Shown in pieces: positions 9,446 to 17,680 of a DNA stretch of 64,000 nucleotides. The stretch lies in contig NZ_RXNV01000001.1 of the NCBI RefSeq assembly GCF_003966265.1, forward strand, positions 1,054,001 through 1,118,000, given 5' to 3'. The notes beneath the pieces are model-generated. The model did no database searches. It was not told the origin of the DNA and worked only from the letters and a program-made list of their open reading frames with translations. A program made the translations under genes and the position numbers. Source of the stretch: Shewanella atlantica (GTDB lineage Bacteria > Pseudomonadota > Gammaproteobacteria > Enterobacterales > Shewanellaceae). The number at the start of each line of letters is the position of its first letter. Within the stretch, counting starts at the first letter, position 1.

Positions 9446-11662
9446 ATGCTGACGCGAAATCTACCTCTGCTTATCGACGCCCAAGGGATCCATTGGTCTA
9501 ACCAACGATTAATATCTGTTGGTGCCCAGCTGTGCCTGTTGCTACTTAGCGTTGTGTTGCTCAGTAACGTCATCATCACCCTTGGTGAGCGCAGGTTGCA
9601 GGAGGACTGGGCCACCCAGAGATACAGCGAACTTCAGGCCGTGGGGACACTGATCGCCGATAAAGTCTCGTTTCAACAATTCAGAACCCAGATGTTTGCT
9701 AAATCTGAACTTCTCAATCGTTACCTGAATATTCCCAACGTAGGCAGGCAAGAGAAGTTAGAGAACAACTGGCAGGTAATTACAAAGAATATTCCCGAAT
9801 TATTGGATATCGCCCTGTTTGACCCCCAAGGCAATTTTAAATTTGCCACCACCGATGACTTTAGTCATGACCCCTTACCCCCCTCTCTGCTCGGCGGCTC
9901 ACGTAATATGGGTGGAAACGAGATCTATACTTCGCCACTGGAGTTTAGTCCGATCAATGGCAAGCTTGAGCCTTATCTGTATCAGCTTGCCTGGCTCGAA
10001 AACCCCGATCAGAGTATAAGGGGCTATTTAGTCACCTATAACTCTATGTCGAAAATGCTCAAGAGCATTAAGCCCGCCTATTCAAGCACTGAGTCTCCAC
10101 TACTGATGTTAGATACACAGGGACTGGTCTATGCGGGCGCGGATTCACGCCCCTCATTGAAGCGGGTTCCGGATACCATGGGAGGGAGTCTGAAACAGAG
10201 TTATCCTGCTCTTTGGCGAAAGATGGCCATGAGTAACTTTGGTCAATTCCATGGCGATAACGCCACCTTTGTTTATCTTAAGGTTGAACTGACGACACAA
10301 TATGAAACCCGAAGAGAGTATTTTCTGGTTTCATATGTTCGTAACGATGATATTGCAGCAAACTTCTCTCAATGGCGCAGTATCCTTATCGGCGGAGCGA
10401 CGGTACTCACCTTTCTGGCTTCGATGCTGATCATTCTCAGCCACTCCTATAGACTCGAGCAGCGCTCCAGACAATACAGTATCGAGCTTTCAAACAGCCT
10501 CTTCCACAGGGATGTTGGCAGCATCATAGTCAACGATAAGAACCGGGTTATCTCGGCGAATCAGATAGCGGCTCAGCTGTTAGCCCTGCCCAATGATGAC
10601 CTGTTGGACCGGAGTTTACAGCGGATTTTGCATCTGGAAGATGAAGACTACTCCCTGATAATGAACCAGCTACAACAAGAAAATGAATGGAAGGGTGAAT
10701 TTGATGCAGGTTCTGAGAGTCAGGCAAAGCTGATAGCTCACATTAAAACCCAACATACGCCGGATAAGAAAAACCAATACCTGCTGATCACTTTTGAAGA
10801 TGTGACTGAGCTAAAAAAAGCTCAGGATGATGCTCATATCAACCACCTGCTCAATGAAAGTGCGGTTGCAACGGCACTGATAACAGCCGATGGAACGTTG
10901 AAGAGAACCAACACGGCATTCGATAAACAGATCCAACTAAAAGAGTGCACCAGCAAAAAGTTAACCGAAATATTGGACCATAACTTAGGCAATAAATGGT
11001 CACAGATTTTACAGCAGATCATTCTTCAGGGAAGCTGGAAGGGACAGGTACTTTGTTCACCTAATAGTGTCGAAAGTGCGTGTCTACAAGCCACCCTCAA
11101 AGGTAATTTAGACTCCTCAGGCGATATCGAATATATCGTCTGCACCTTCGAGCAAGCGACGCCTAAAGCCAGCATTCATGACATCGGCGACCTCGTGCCT
11201 CACCGCACAACCATCTTGGTTAACCTAAGGGATCTCGACAGTTATTTTAAGTCTCTGAGTCAATACAGCAGGGAGAATTCAAGCCTCCTGCTTATCGATA
11301 TCACAGCCGAGAGTATGCTCAGTCATATGAGTGATATTGGTCAATTAGAAAGCCGTCAGAAAGAGGTAGAGATACAACTTCTCAGAGAGTTACCTACAGG
11401 CTACCAGATGTCCCATTGGCAACTGGGCAAGTTAATCATCATACTGCCGGACACAGATGCCGATAATGCCCATCACTTCGCTATCAAGTCCATGGGTAGC
11501 CTGAATGATATGGGGCTAGGTGAAGGCATCTGTATGGGCATAGCCGCCTATCAGGATAATCAGAGTCTGGAGCAATACCTGAGTAATGCAGAGGTGGCAC
11601 TCAAACGGGCGAAACAAACGGGCGAACAGCGGATCTGTCAGGCCTTTACCAGACTGAGTTAA
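9446..11662 (+). CDS. Membrane sensor with PAS-like domains and a degenerate GGDEF domain
   Basis: A 738-residue protein with a first membrane helix at about residues 25-45, a periplasmic sensor region of about 265 residues and a second helix at about 311-331. The cytoplasmic part holds one or two PAS-like modules (SLFHRDVGSIIVNDKNRVISANQIA; SAVATALITADGTLKRTNTAF) and a C-terminal GGDEF-like fold. In that fold the GGDEF loop is replaced by WQLGK near residues 657-661 inside HWQLGKLIIILP, while late-domain features (GIAAY, AEVALKRAKQTGEQRI) survive. Without the signature it should not make c-di-GMP; it could bind it or act by protein contact. It is a single gene convergent with the next one and followed by a hairpin with a short T-tract. 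Confidence 0.8.
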   Translation: MLTRNLPLLIDAQGIHWSNQRLISVGAQLCLLLLSVVLLSNVIITLGERRLQEDWATQRYSELQAVGTLIADKVSFQQFRTQMFAKSELLNRYLNIPNVGRQEKLENNWQVITKNIPELLDIALFDPQGNFKFATTDDFSHDPLPPSLLGGSRNMGGNEIYTSPLEFSPINGKLEPYLYQLAWLENPDQSIRGYLVTYNSMSKMLKSIKPAYSSTESPLLMLDTQGLVYAGADSRPSLKRVPDTMGGSLKQSYPALWRKMAMSNFGQFHGDNATFVYLKVELTTQYETRREYFLVSYVRNDDIAANFSQWRSILIGGATVLTFLASMLIILSHSYRLEQRSRQYSIELSNSLFHRDVGSIIVNDKNRVISANQIAAQLLALPNDDLLDRSLQRILHLEDEDYSLIMNQLQQENEWKGEFDAGSESQAKLIAHIKTQHTPDKKNQYLLITFEDVTELKKAQDDAHINHLLNESAVATALITADGTLKRTNTAFDKQIQLKECTSKKLTEILDHNLGNKWSQILQQIILQGSWKGQVLCSPNSVESACLQATLKGNLDSSGDIEYIVCTFEQATPKASIHDIGDLVPHRTTILVNLRDLDSYFKSLSQYSRENSSLLLIDITAESMLSHMSDIGQLESRQKEVEIQLLRELPTGYQMSHWQLGKLIIILPDTDADNAHHFAIKSMGSLNDMGLGEGICMGIAAYQDNQSLEQYLSNAEVALKRAKQTGEQRICQAFTRLS

Positions 11663-11668
11663 GATAGA

Positions 11669-11694
11669 GACGAGCTCGGGGCTCGTCACTACTT
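11669..11694 (+). terminator. Probable terminator between convergent genes
   Basis: Stem GACGAGC/GCTCGTC with a 5-base loop, then ACTACTTTT. The T-tract is short, so it is moderately convincing. Confidence 0.6.
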
Positions 11695-13080
11695 TTAATC
11701 CATATCAGGGATCCCATCGGGGAGATCACTTTGACTCACATCGACTATGGTCGAGCGATTCATGGTGATCTTGTAGCGTGCATATTGAACCTCATCCTTG
11801 TCATCTCTGACTGCCAAGATCAAATTTATCTGGTACCTGCGCTCGACAGAGTCATTACTGATCTTGCCATCTTGCTCTTTATAGATCTTGGCTTTACCAC
11901 GTTCTAAGTATCGAGCAAATGGAGCGAGACTGAAGTTAACCTGCTCCTGAATAGTGGTATATCCGGCTAAGAAATCTTTCTGAGTCACTCTGGTATGTAT
12001 GCCGTAATGCAGCACTTCTGCATCGAGTTTATTCTGGCTATGACGCCTCTTCAAAATCTCAGAAACCTTAGCAGGCAGCTCCGCAGACTTCATAAAGTCC
12101 ATCCAGACGAGTTGTTTCGCAATCGGAGTCTGACTGGTGGTATCCCTGAGAATGCGACTCCACTTAGGACGCCCTTTCTGAATAACCCGCCATAGAGCGT
12201 TACGGATATCTTCCTTAAATATTTCTCGAAACCCGTAAATAACCGCTAATGTCAGCACCAATGCTATCGTTAGGCCACTGAAGACACCCTGAGCCTTTAT
12301 AATTAAGGCGGAAACGACCAGCATTACCATTGCCGTAGCAAAGCCTGTGGTCATCTTCTTAAGACCAACGCCTAAGGTTTTGAGTTCGTCTTTTAAAACC
12401 ACACCTTGCTGAATTAACCGCCTGAGTAATAGCATCTTATTGGAGATACGATTCGGATCATCTACGGTCTGAAGCGAGTTATATCGTTTCGACTTTCTAT
12501 GCTCATGCTCTGAGCGACACAAGCCGACAACATTATCCACTATCTCGCTGTATTCGCTGCTTCTGGGCGCTCGCGATAACAACTTCAATAATCTCTGCTC
12601 ACAGAACCAGGAGAGGTAGTTATCTGCATTTTCAAAATAGGACTTCCACTTAGGATCACTGGGCTCATTACGGCGGAACTTCTTCAACAGTTGAACAACC
12701 AGCTCATAGAGATCGTTTAGTGCAGCATAAAACTCCTTCGCATCCTCTACCTGCCCCACTTCCTTGCTGTCAGTTTCGATGGCAACTGCAAACTGATATG
12801 CAAACAGATTCAGATAGAGACGAAACTCCTCAACCGTACGCTTCTTCTGACTGGCGAAGCGACTCTGCACCAGGGGAAGATGTATGGCTGTGGAGTAATA
12901 TGAACGACGACCGGTAATGGCTGAGTGGTAATACTCCTCCTCATTGAGGCTATGCGGGCCAATACCCATCTCTTTAGGGAGGAAAAAATAGAGATCCAGA
13001 CGTCGGTTAGCTCCCACCTTCATCTGATGGATAAACTTAATAGAGAGGGATTCTTCCTGTTTGACTCGAATTTTAGCCAC
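11695..13080 (-). CDS. Conserved hypothetical membrane protein, 461 residues
   Basis: No named family is recognised. The N-terminal half is soluble and charged, with helical stretches (YLNLFAYQFAVAIETDSKE; NDLYELVVQLLKKFRR). Two adjacent membrane helices lie at about residues 245-285 (TGFATAMVMLVVSALIIKAQG, then LTIALVLTLAVIYGF). The C-terminal half is again soluble and ends in a beta-rich segment (YQINLILAVRDDKDEVQYARYKITMN). No catalytic motif, signal peptide or lipobox is seen. The start ATG at 13080 begins MAKIRVKQEE. It stands alone on the minus strand, convergent with the sensor gene. The long open frame and consistent domain-like layout make it a real gene; function is unknown. Confidence 0.75.
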   Translation of the reverse strand: MAKIRVKQEESLSIKFIHQMKVGANRRLDLYFFLPKEMGIGPHSLNEEEYYHSAITGRRSYYSTAIHLPLVQSRFASQKKRTVEEFRLYLNLFAYQFAVAIETDSKEVGQVEDAKEFYAALNDLYELVVQLLKKFRRNEPSDPKWKSYFENADNYLSWFCEQRLLKLLSRAPRSSEYSEIVDNVVGLCRSEHEHRKSKRYNSLQTVDDPNRISNKMLLLRRLIQQGVVLKDELKTLGVGLKKMTTGFATAMVMLVVSALIIKAQGVFSGLTIALVLTLAVIYGFREIFKEDIRNALWRVIQKGRPKWSRILRDTTSQTPIAKQLVWMDFMKSAELPAKVSEILKRRHSQNKLDAEVLHYGIHTRVTQKDFLAGYTTIQEQVNFSLAPFARYLERGKAKIYKEQDGKISNDSVERRYQINLILAVRDDKDEVQYARYKITMNRSTIVDVSQSDLPDGIPDMD

Positions 13081-13348
13081 TGAACTCCTGAATAATTGCG
13101 AAATTAAATCATATAGTTATCTATGACTTTTATTATAGCCTATCAGGGCCTGTTGATCTTTCAGATCTGCAGCTGCTGGCTACCAAAACAAGCTGAAAAA
13201 TAGCTAAGCCAATTTAAAGTCATTAAACACTGACCTTAAATAGACTTAGTTGGCAGCTGAACGAGTGGTTATGAGCCGGTACGACTAACTCAGCTAATTC
13301 AAGCAAGCTAGGCGACTCAACTAATACAATTAATGTAGCATCTCTCAA

Positions 13349-13885
13349 CTAATGCACCAGACGACAGCCACAGACCGTATTACTCGGTTGAAACAGTACG
13401 ATGGCGTAGTCTTTCTGCTCATCGAGATCTAATGTTTCAATACTAAGATTGTGCATCCCCTTATTATCCAGATTAAAGGAGCTGACGTAGGAGAGATACT
13501 GCATATGCTCAGGCTGTCTCTGTTCATCCTCGACCTCCGACTCCTCTTTCGTCTTTACAGAAAAAGAGTACTTGTTGGCATCGCTATCGTAGTTTAACAA
13601 ACTGCCCTTCATGCGGATATTACCGGCCGAGCTACCATCTAAGTTGAAATACCGGTAATTAAACTGTGCCTGCTTCCCCTTAGCAATGACATCGACAAGC
13701 AGATAGTGGCGCCCCTTATCGCTATCGCCCTTGTGTCTGTCGAATAGTTCAGAGCTGCAATTTAACATCAAGGTCTCGCTCGGGTTCAGATAGCGATAGC
13801 TGATAGAGATACTGATTACCAGCAAGACTAAGATGATGGAGTTGACTCCCCAGAGTAATTTTCTATTCACAAAGCGCCACCTCAT
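13349..13885 (-). CDS. ToxS-like membrane partner of ToxR-like regulator, copy 1
   Basis: A 178-residue protein with one N-terminal membrane helix at about residues 10-30 (LLWGVNSIILVLLVISISI) and a periplasmic domain. It starts 23 bases inside the upstream regulator gene, so the two are translationally coupled, as in ToxR/ToxS-type pairs. It aligns by eye with the protein at 17138-17680: a Cys just after the helix (LNCSSEL / ASCKANI), a KGK..YR segment, an I.M[KR]G.LL segment, and a C-terminal F.P.N....C.L with Cys near the end. The conserved cysteine pair suggests a periplasmic disulfide. There is no clear sequence match to ToxS itself; the partner role is inferred from position, topology and the paralogous pair. 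Confidence 0.7.
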   Translation of the reverse strand: MRWRFVNRKLLWGVNSIILVLLVISISISYRYLNPSETLMLNCSSELFDRHKGDSDKGRHYLLVDVIAKGKQAQFNYRYFNLDGSSAGNIRMKGSLLNYDSDANKYSFSVKTKEESEVEDEQRQPEHMQYLSYVSSFNLDNKGMHNLSIETLDLDEQKDYAIVLFQPSNTVCGCRLVH

Positions 13886-14597
13886 CTAACCAAGCTTCTG
13901 AGATAAATTGTTTCTGTTGCCGAAAATCAGATAACTTAAGGTTTCTTACCACCGACTGACCCAGTTTCTCCCCTCTCATGGTGATATTAAACACCTGCTC
14001 ATCATGGGACAAAGATAGATAGATATCTTGCCATGGCGCCGAATAACAGCCTTTGAATCCGGCAGAAAATTGGGTGATAACACTCATCAGTGATTCATTA
14101 TTTGTCTTAGACTTAGAGTAACTGATTAATTTAATCTGCTGACCGGACAGGAGAGTTAACGGCGTAACATTGTACGGCTCGGTAGTCGAACCACTCTTTG
14201 AAAACTGGCTAACCAATGCTATGGCTATGACAATAGCCACTATCATCAAGCCCAGGATCAACCCACGCTTGAGTTTGACCATCTGTGCCCATTGAGTATG
14301 TTTAGCCTCGCCCCGTAGCCGATAGCCTTTACTCTTTACCGTCTCAATCAACTGCTCGTGTTCCGGCCCTAAGAAAGAGCGCAACATAAAAACGGCGCGA
14401 GTCACGGAAGAATCACTCAAAGGTGGGTGCTCTTCATCTGCAGCACCTAATTTCTGTTTCGCAACAATCCTGTTGCGATTGGCAATAAGTAACTTAAGTA
14501 CTTGTAGTTCGGCCCTGGGTAGGTGCCACACATCGCCATTTTCCAGATTTGTTAGTTGCGCTCGCTGAATATCAAACTGACAACTGCCCAATTGCAT
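13863..14597 (-). CDS. ToxR-like membrane-bound transcriptional regulator, copy 1
   Basis: A 244-residue regulator with an N-terminal OmpR/PhoB-type winged helix (residues about 1-95: LPRAELQVLKLLI, then SSVTRAVFMLRSFLG and IETVKSKGYRL, the wing). One membrane helix follows at about 112-131 (GLILGLMIVAIVIAIALVSQ), then a periplasmic domain with two cysteines (FKGCYSAPW and VALCE at the end). The winged helix plus inner-membrane anchor is the ToxR/CadC plan. The frame opens at a TTG at 14624, but ATG 14597 aligns exactly with the start of the second copy (MQLGSCQFD against MQIGCCWFD) and has AAGGA upstream, so I use it. It is divergent from the cytochrome gene at 15072 and overlaps its partner gene downstream. 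Confidence 0.82.
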   Translation of the reverse strand: MQLGSCQFDIQRAQLTNLENGDVWHLPRAELQVLKLLIANRNRIVAKQKLGAADEEHPPLSDSSVTRAVFMLRSFLGPEHEQLIETVKSKGYRLRGEAKHTQWAQMVKLKRGLILGLMIVAIVIAIALVSQFSKSGSTTEPYNVTPLTLLSGQQIKLISYSKSKTNNESLMSVITQFSAGFKGCYSAPWQDIYLSLSHDEQVFNITMRGEKLGQSVVRNLKLSDFRQQKQFISEAWLDEVALCE

Positions 14598-14812
14598 ATC
14601 TCTAGCTTCCTTAACAGATAACAATTAAATCATATTCAATAAAACTAATAATTTCTGTGATCCCCCCTGTCTCCTATAAAAGTGCGCTAAAAAATATACA
14701 CTTAGAGGCAAGATGATGACAATTTTGAGAACGAAATCACACTGTTGAAGAGATGAATAAGATTCTGAGCTTATCTTCACAATAGTCGAATTAACATGAA
14801 TTTAACAAATAA

Positions 14813-14828
14813 AGTGATCTATATCTGT
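14813..14828. promoter_or_regulatory. CRP-like site upstream of the cytochrome operon
   Basis: The 16-mer AGTGATCTATATCTGT matches the CRP consensus TGTGATCTAGATCACA best in its left half (GTGATCTA) and centre. In Shewanella, CRP is known to control anaerobic respiration genes. Match by eye only. Confidence 0.35.
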
Positions 14829-14933
14829 TCCAATTCTGTAAAACCGATGTTACTACCGCTCCCCAATCTATAAATCACATCATCCCGACTCTCATTTGGT
14901 TCAAAAGATTTTTCTAATCAACCTCAATATTCA

Positions 14934-14949
14934 TATGGCGAAGATCACA
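14934..14949. promoter_or_regulatory. Second CRP-like site upstream of the cytochrome operon
   Basis: TATGGCGAAGATCACA has a perfect right half (AGATCACA) of the CRP consensus and a weak left half. It lies about 120 bases before the cytochrome ATG. Confidence 0.35.
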
Positions 14950-15071
14950 CTATTTATAAACCTGACGGCGCAAACTTAACTCAAGTCAAACGGCGGCGAA
15001 GTCAACCCAGGCCAAGCCACTTTAAGTAAGTAAGCCATACAAAAATAACGCTTATTCAGTAAGGAATGATT

Positions 15072-15896
15072 ATGACTATTAACAGACGACAAGCATTAAC
15101 CCAAATCATTGGTATCAGCACAGCGGCCGCAGGTGCGACCCTTATGGGTACTTCGGCTTTTGCGGCTACAGATGAAGCCGGGAACTACAAATTAGAACTG
15201 GGCGAGAAGCTCAAGTATTTTCCACTGGATGCTATGGCAACGGCCAAAGTCGCCTATGAGACAGGTGGCGGCTGTATGCATCAGGTCTTCCACTCTATGG
15301 TCCATATGTTAAGCTTGTCTGACAGTGCCGATGCAGCCAAGTTTGCGTCTATTCCTACCGCACTGGCCGGTTATGGTGCGGCAGGGATAGCAGGGCAAGG
15401 CACTGTCTGCGGTAACAACAACGCAACAGGTATGTTGGTGAATATCCTTGGTGATATAAACGGACAAAACTCGGCGGTTATCGGCTCACTATTCAGATAT
15501 TACGAGAATACCGAACTTCCGCTTTCATCTGATGAGTTCGTCGCCGGTATCGGCTCTACTGCCGAGAAGACAAAAGATGAGGTTGTCACCTCTTCTGTTG
15601 CCAACAGCATTTTATGTCACTCATCAATCAGTAACTGGTCTAGGGCATCGGGCAGAACATTCGCCCAGAAAGGTGAGCGCTGTAAGCGTCTGTCGGCTTC
15701 AATCGCCTACCACCTCGTAGAGCTATTGAACCGCGCCTATGCAGGTGAAGACCTGAGTGCCCTTCCTGAGTCTAAGCCTTCGGAAGAAGCACAAGCCTGT
15801 AAGAGCTGTCACGGCGTAGATGCAACGATGGGCTCAGGTGCCAGCGTTAAAGCCGATATGGAATGTACAACTTGTCACACTGGCCACTTCAACTAG
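15072..15896 (+). CDS. Tat-exported di-heme cytochrome of split-Soret / C_GCAxxG_C_C type
   Basis: A 274-residue exported protein. A twin-arginine signal MTINRRQALTQ is followed by a hydrophobic stretch and cleavage near SAFA-ATDEA. The mature part has the cysteine pattern of the C_GCAxxG_C_C/split-Soret family (GGGC, GQGTVCGNNNATG, NSILCHSS, GERCKR), and the C-terminus carries two c-type heme sites, CKSCH near residue 243 and CTTCH near 265. Split-Soret cytochromes of Desulfovibrio are di-heme periplasmic electron carriers. The ATG at 15066 directly abuts the AAGGA ribosome site, so the ATG at 15072, with six bases of spacing, is the likelier start. A lipoprotein gene follows after 11 bases. 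Regulation by CRP and the adjacent ToxR-like protein is plausible but inferred. The redox partner is unknown. Confidence 0.82.
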   Translation: MTINRRQALTQIIGISTAAAGATLMGTSAFAATDEAGNYKLELGEKLKYFPLDAMATAKVAYETGGGCMHQVFHSMVHMLSLSDSADAAKFASIPTALAGYGAAGIAGQGTVCGNNNATGMLVNILGDINGQNSAVIGSLFRYYENTELPLSSDEFVAGIGSTAEKTKDEVVTSSVANSILCHSSISNWSRASGRTFAQKGERCKRLSASIAYHLVELLNRAYAGEDLSALPESKPSEEAQACKSCHGVDATMGSGASVKADMECTTCHTGHFN

Positions 15897-15907
15897 AGGA
15901 GCGCGTC

Positions 15908-16423
15908 ATGAACTATAAACTATTTGGCGTACTCTTAGCCGGAACATTACTGACCACCGCCTGCAGTGATAGCGACAGTACTCCGCCGCCACCGCCGCCA
16001 GAGCCAGTGACAGTTGATATTGATCAGGCTGCTACCATTGGGCTGAAGTTAGCCACTTTTGATGGTGTCAGCGGCGCATTAAGCTTTAGTCTCAGCGATG
16101 CCGATGAATTGGCAATCACTAACGCTAAGGACTATCGAATTGTCTACTTTGGTTTTCCGGACCATGATGAGAAGTCATCTAAACCTAAAGCGTGGAAACG
16201 TTGGCACCTGAGCAAGTCTTATCTGTGCGACAGTGAAGCCAATGAGTGCGAAGGTTTGCTGACAGAGACTGAAACGAAAGGAACTTATACCTTCGAGGCT
16301 CCGGATCTGGATTGGGATAGCGATGCCACTCCTGGCGCAGTACAGAAGTACAAAGTTGCCATCGAAATAAAAGGAGCGTTAAGCAGCAGTGAGTTGGAGC
16401 TACTTCCACCACCATCTGTATAA
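15908..16423 (+). CDS. Lipoprotein co-transcribed with the split-Soret-like cytochrome
   Basis: A 171-residue protein with a clear lipoprotein signal: positively charged MNYK, a hydrophobic core FGVLLAGTLL and lipobox TTAC, cysteine near residue 19. A proline run (PPPPPPEP) follows as a linker. The mature domain has no recognised family; it contains two cysteines (LCDSEANEC) that could form a disulfide, and alternating strands ending in KYKVAIEIKG. The frame opens upstream, but ATG 15908 has AGAGGAG at good spacing and begins the signal peptide. It sits 11 bases after the cytochrome gene, so the pair is an operon. It may anchor or accept electrons from the cytochrome at a membrane face; this is inference from linkage only. 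Confidence 0.78.
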   Translation: MNYKLFGVLLAGTLLTTACSDSDSTPPPPPPEPVTVDIDQAATIGLKLATFDGVSGALSFSLSDADELAITNAKDYRIVYFGFPDHDEKSSKPKAWKRWHLSKSYLCDSEANECEGLLTETETKGTYTFEAPDLDWDSDATPGAVQKYKVAIEIKGALSSSELELLPPPSV

Positions 16424-16449
16424 GAGTAAATGTTTTAATGTGTTCCACC

Positions 16450-16545
16450 GATGGGAATTGGAGCTGCTTTACATAGCATGGTGTTTGTCGCCATTGCGAG
16501 CCTGGGTTCATCACCATGACTTAGTGTAAAGCAGTTCCCCATCGT
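16450..16545. repeat. 96-bp foldback (imperfect inverted repeat)
   Basis: Outer arms read CGATGGGAA...CTGCTTTACA on the left and, reverse-complemented, CGATGGGGAACTGCTTTACA on the right, with a six-base insertion in the left arm. Inner arms CATGGTG (16477-16483) and CACCATG (16512-16518) pair as well. It begins 27 bases after the lipoprotein stop codon. Confidence 0.7.
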
Positions 16546-16616
16546 TAAACGTTAGCCGCCCTTTATTTACCATCAAATTGGCGAAATATTAATTAGATTG
16601 CTATCGTCCCCACTTT

Positions 16617-16642
16617 GGAGAGGTTTCCCCTCTCCTTTTTTT
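16617..16642 (+). terminator. Rho-independent terminator after the foldback
   Basis: Stem GGAGAGG/CCTCTCC with a 5-base loop and seven T residues. It probably ends the cytochrome-lipoprotein transcript, although it lies 190 bases beyond the last stop codon. Confidence 0.8.
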
Positions 16643-16972
16643 GTCTCCTCCCTATCCTCGTCACAGTAAAACTTATAACTCATTACTCTTCAAATTCCCC
16701 CTCAAGCCAGTATTGGAAAAACAGATACATACCGCCTCCAGACTCGTCTCGGGTGACTAACTACAGACGCCCACTAAGTACAGAGCAGCGAGCAACATCA
16801 TGATCCTTTAAGCGAGCCTATGACAAGTTGCAGATGACTCATGGCCGGAAGAATATGTTTTAAAGCATGGACAGAGCGACTCATTGAAGACCGGGCCCAA
16901 TGCCTCTAAAGCAGCTCCCATAAACTTAGCACTCTGCACTGCTCAGGGCTTTCAGCTGAATAAAATGATGAT

Positions 16973-16988
16973 TTATACCGATTGGTAT
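16973..16988. repeat. Solitary repeat terminus TTATACCGATTGGTAT
   Basis: The reverse complement ATACCAATCGGTATAA differs by one base from the left end of the element at 41634, and similarity continues inward (TTATTCAGC against CGCTCAGC). No partner end was found to the left, so this is probably the remnant of a truncated element. Confidence 0.55.
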
Positions 16989-17137
16989 TTACACTTACTG
17001 GAAGGCTAGAAATAAGGAGCGAATGGCTAAGATAGAAGCTAACACAGTCGATGTTTATCGCGGTGTCTGTTCTGATAGAACATTAAAATTAAAGAGCTAC
17101 AGGGAAACTGCGCAGAGAGTATATAGGAATAAATGAG

Positions 17138-17680
17138 TTAATTGAGATCGCAGGCCCAGATGCCATTACCGGGACGAAACTGAATGACCGCATTGCCTTG
17201 CACTGCATTCATATCGAGTACATGAATATCGAGTGGGATAGAGTGGGGAGTATCGCCAGAGAGAGGGTTACGACTATATTCGATGAGCCTGCTCATCCGT
17301 TCAGGAAATCGGGGGGGAGAAATATGAGAAAGCAACTCGCCACTATCGAGTGCTAATCGGTAGGTCATAGTCTCAAGGTCAAGCTCGAGAAGCGTCCCTC
17401 TCATGATGATGCTGCTCTGTTCAATTTCCTCTTCGAGAAACCGGTACTGAAGTTCGACCAACTTTCCCTTAGTGGTGATATCGATAACAACATCCGTGGG
17501 TCTACCTTCGAAAGCATTGTAGATATTGGCTTTGCAGGATGCGGTGAGGTTCTCGCCATTCATCACGTAGTAATTAAGTCCCAAACAGAAGCCGACAATC
17601 ATCAAGAAGGTGATGATAAGCGGCCAGACTTTCACACCCTGTCTTAGGTTACCGGGAAAGCGATTAATCACAGATCCCAA
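17138..17680 (-). CDS. ToxS-like membrane partner of ToxR-like regulator, copy 2
   Basis: A 180-residue protein with one N-terminal helix at about residues 18-38 (VWPLIITFLMIVGFCLGLNYY) and a periplasmic domain. It overlaps the upstream regulator gene by 17 bases. It shares with the 13349-13885 protein the post-helix Cys (ASCKANI), the TKGK....YR and IIMRG.LL segments, and the C-terminal FRPGN...AC.LN. Identity is low overall, so the two pairs diverged long ago. The shared cysteines are the most conserved feature, which argues for a structural or redox disulfide. The role as regulator partner is inferred from topology and coupling. Confidence 0.7.
   Translation of the reverse strand: MGSVINRFPGNLRQGVKVWPLIITFLMIVGFCLGLNYYVMNGENLTASCKANIYNAFEGRPTDVVIDITTKGKLVELQYRFLEEEIEQSSIIMRGTLLELDLETMTYRLALDSGELLSHISPPRFPERMSRLIEYSRNPLSGDTPHSIPLDIHVLDMNAVQGNAVIQFRPGNGIWACDLN

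Larger units (their letters stand above)
14598..15071. other. Divergent control region between ToxR-like copy 1 and the cytochrome gene
   Basis: This 474-base AT-rich stretch holds the promoters of both flanking operons and no gene. Two CRP-like sites are listed separately. The presence of a long leader and a neighbouring membrane regulator suggests that the cytochrome operon is tightly controlled. Binding sites for the ToxR-like protein itself could not be named. Confidence 0.5.
16424..17137. other. Long gene-free gap with foldback repeats
   Basis: About 710 bases between the lipoprotein gene and the second ToxR-like pair. It holds a foldback at 16450-16545, a terminator at 16617-16642 and a repeat terminus at 16973-16988 (each listed). 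A reading frame of about 60 codons at roughly 16818-17010 is open but has no start site and no family resemblance, and it ends across the repeat terminus. I do not call a gene. Confidence 0.5.

Noticed and set aside
16818..17010. Open stretch of about 60 codons, possible gene remnant
   Set aside because: No start codon with ribosome site, no family match, and the end crosses a repeat terminus.
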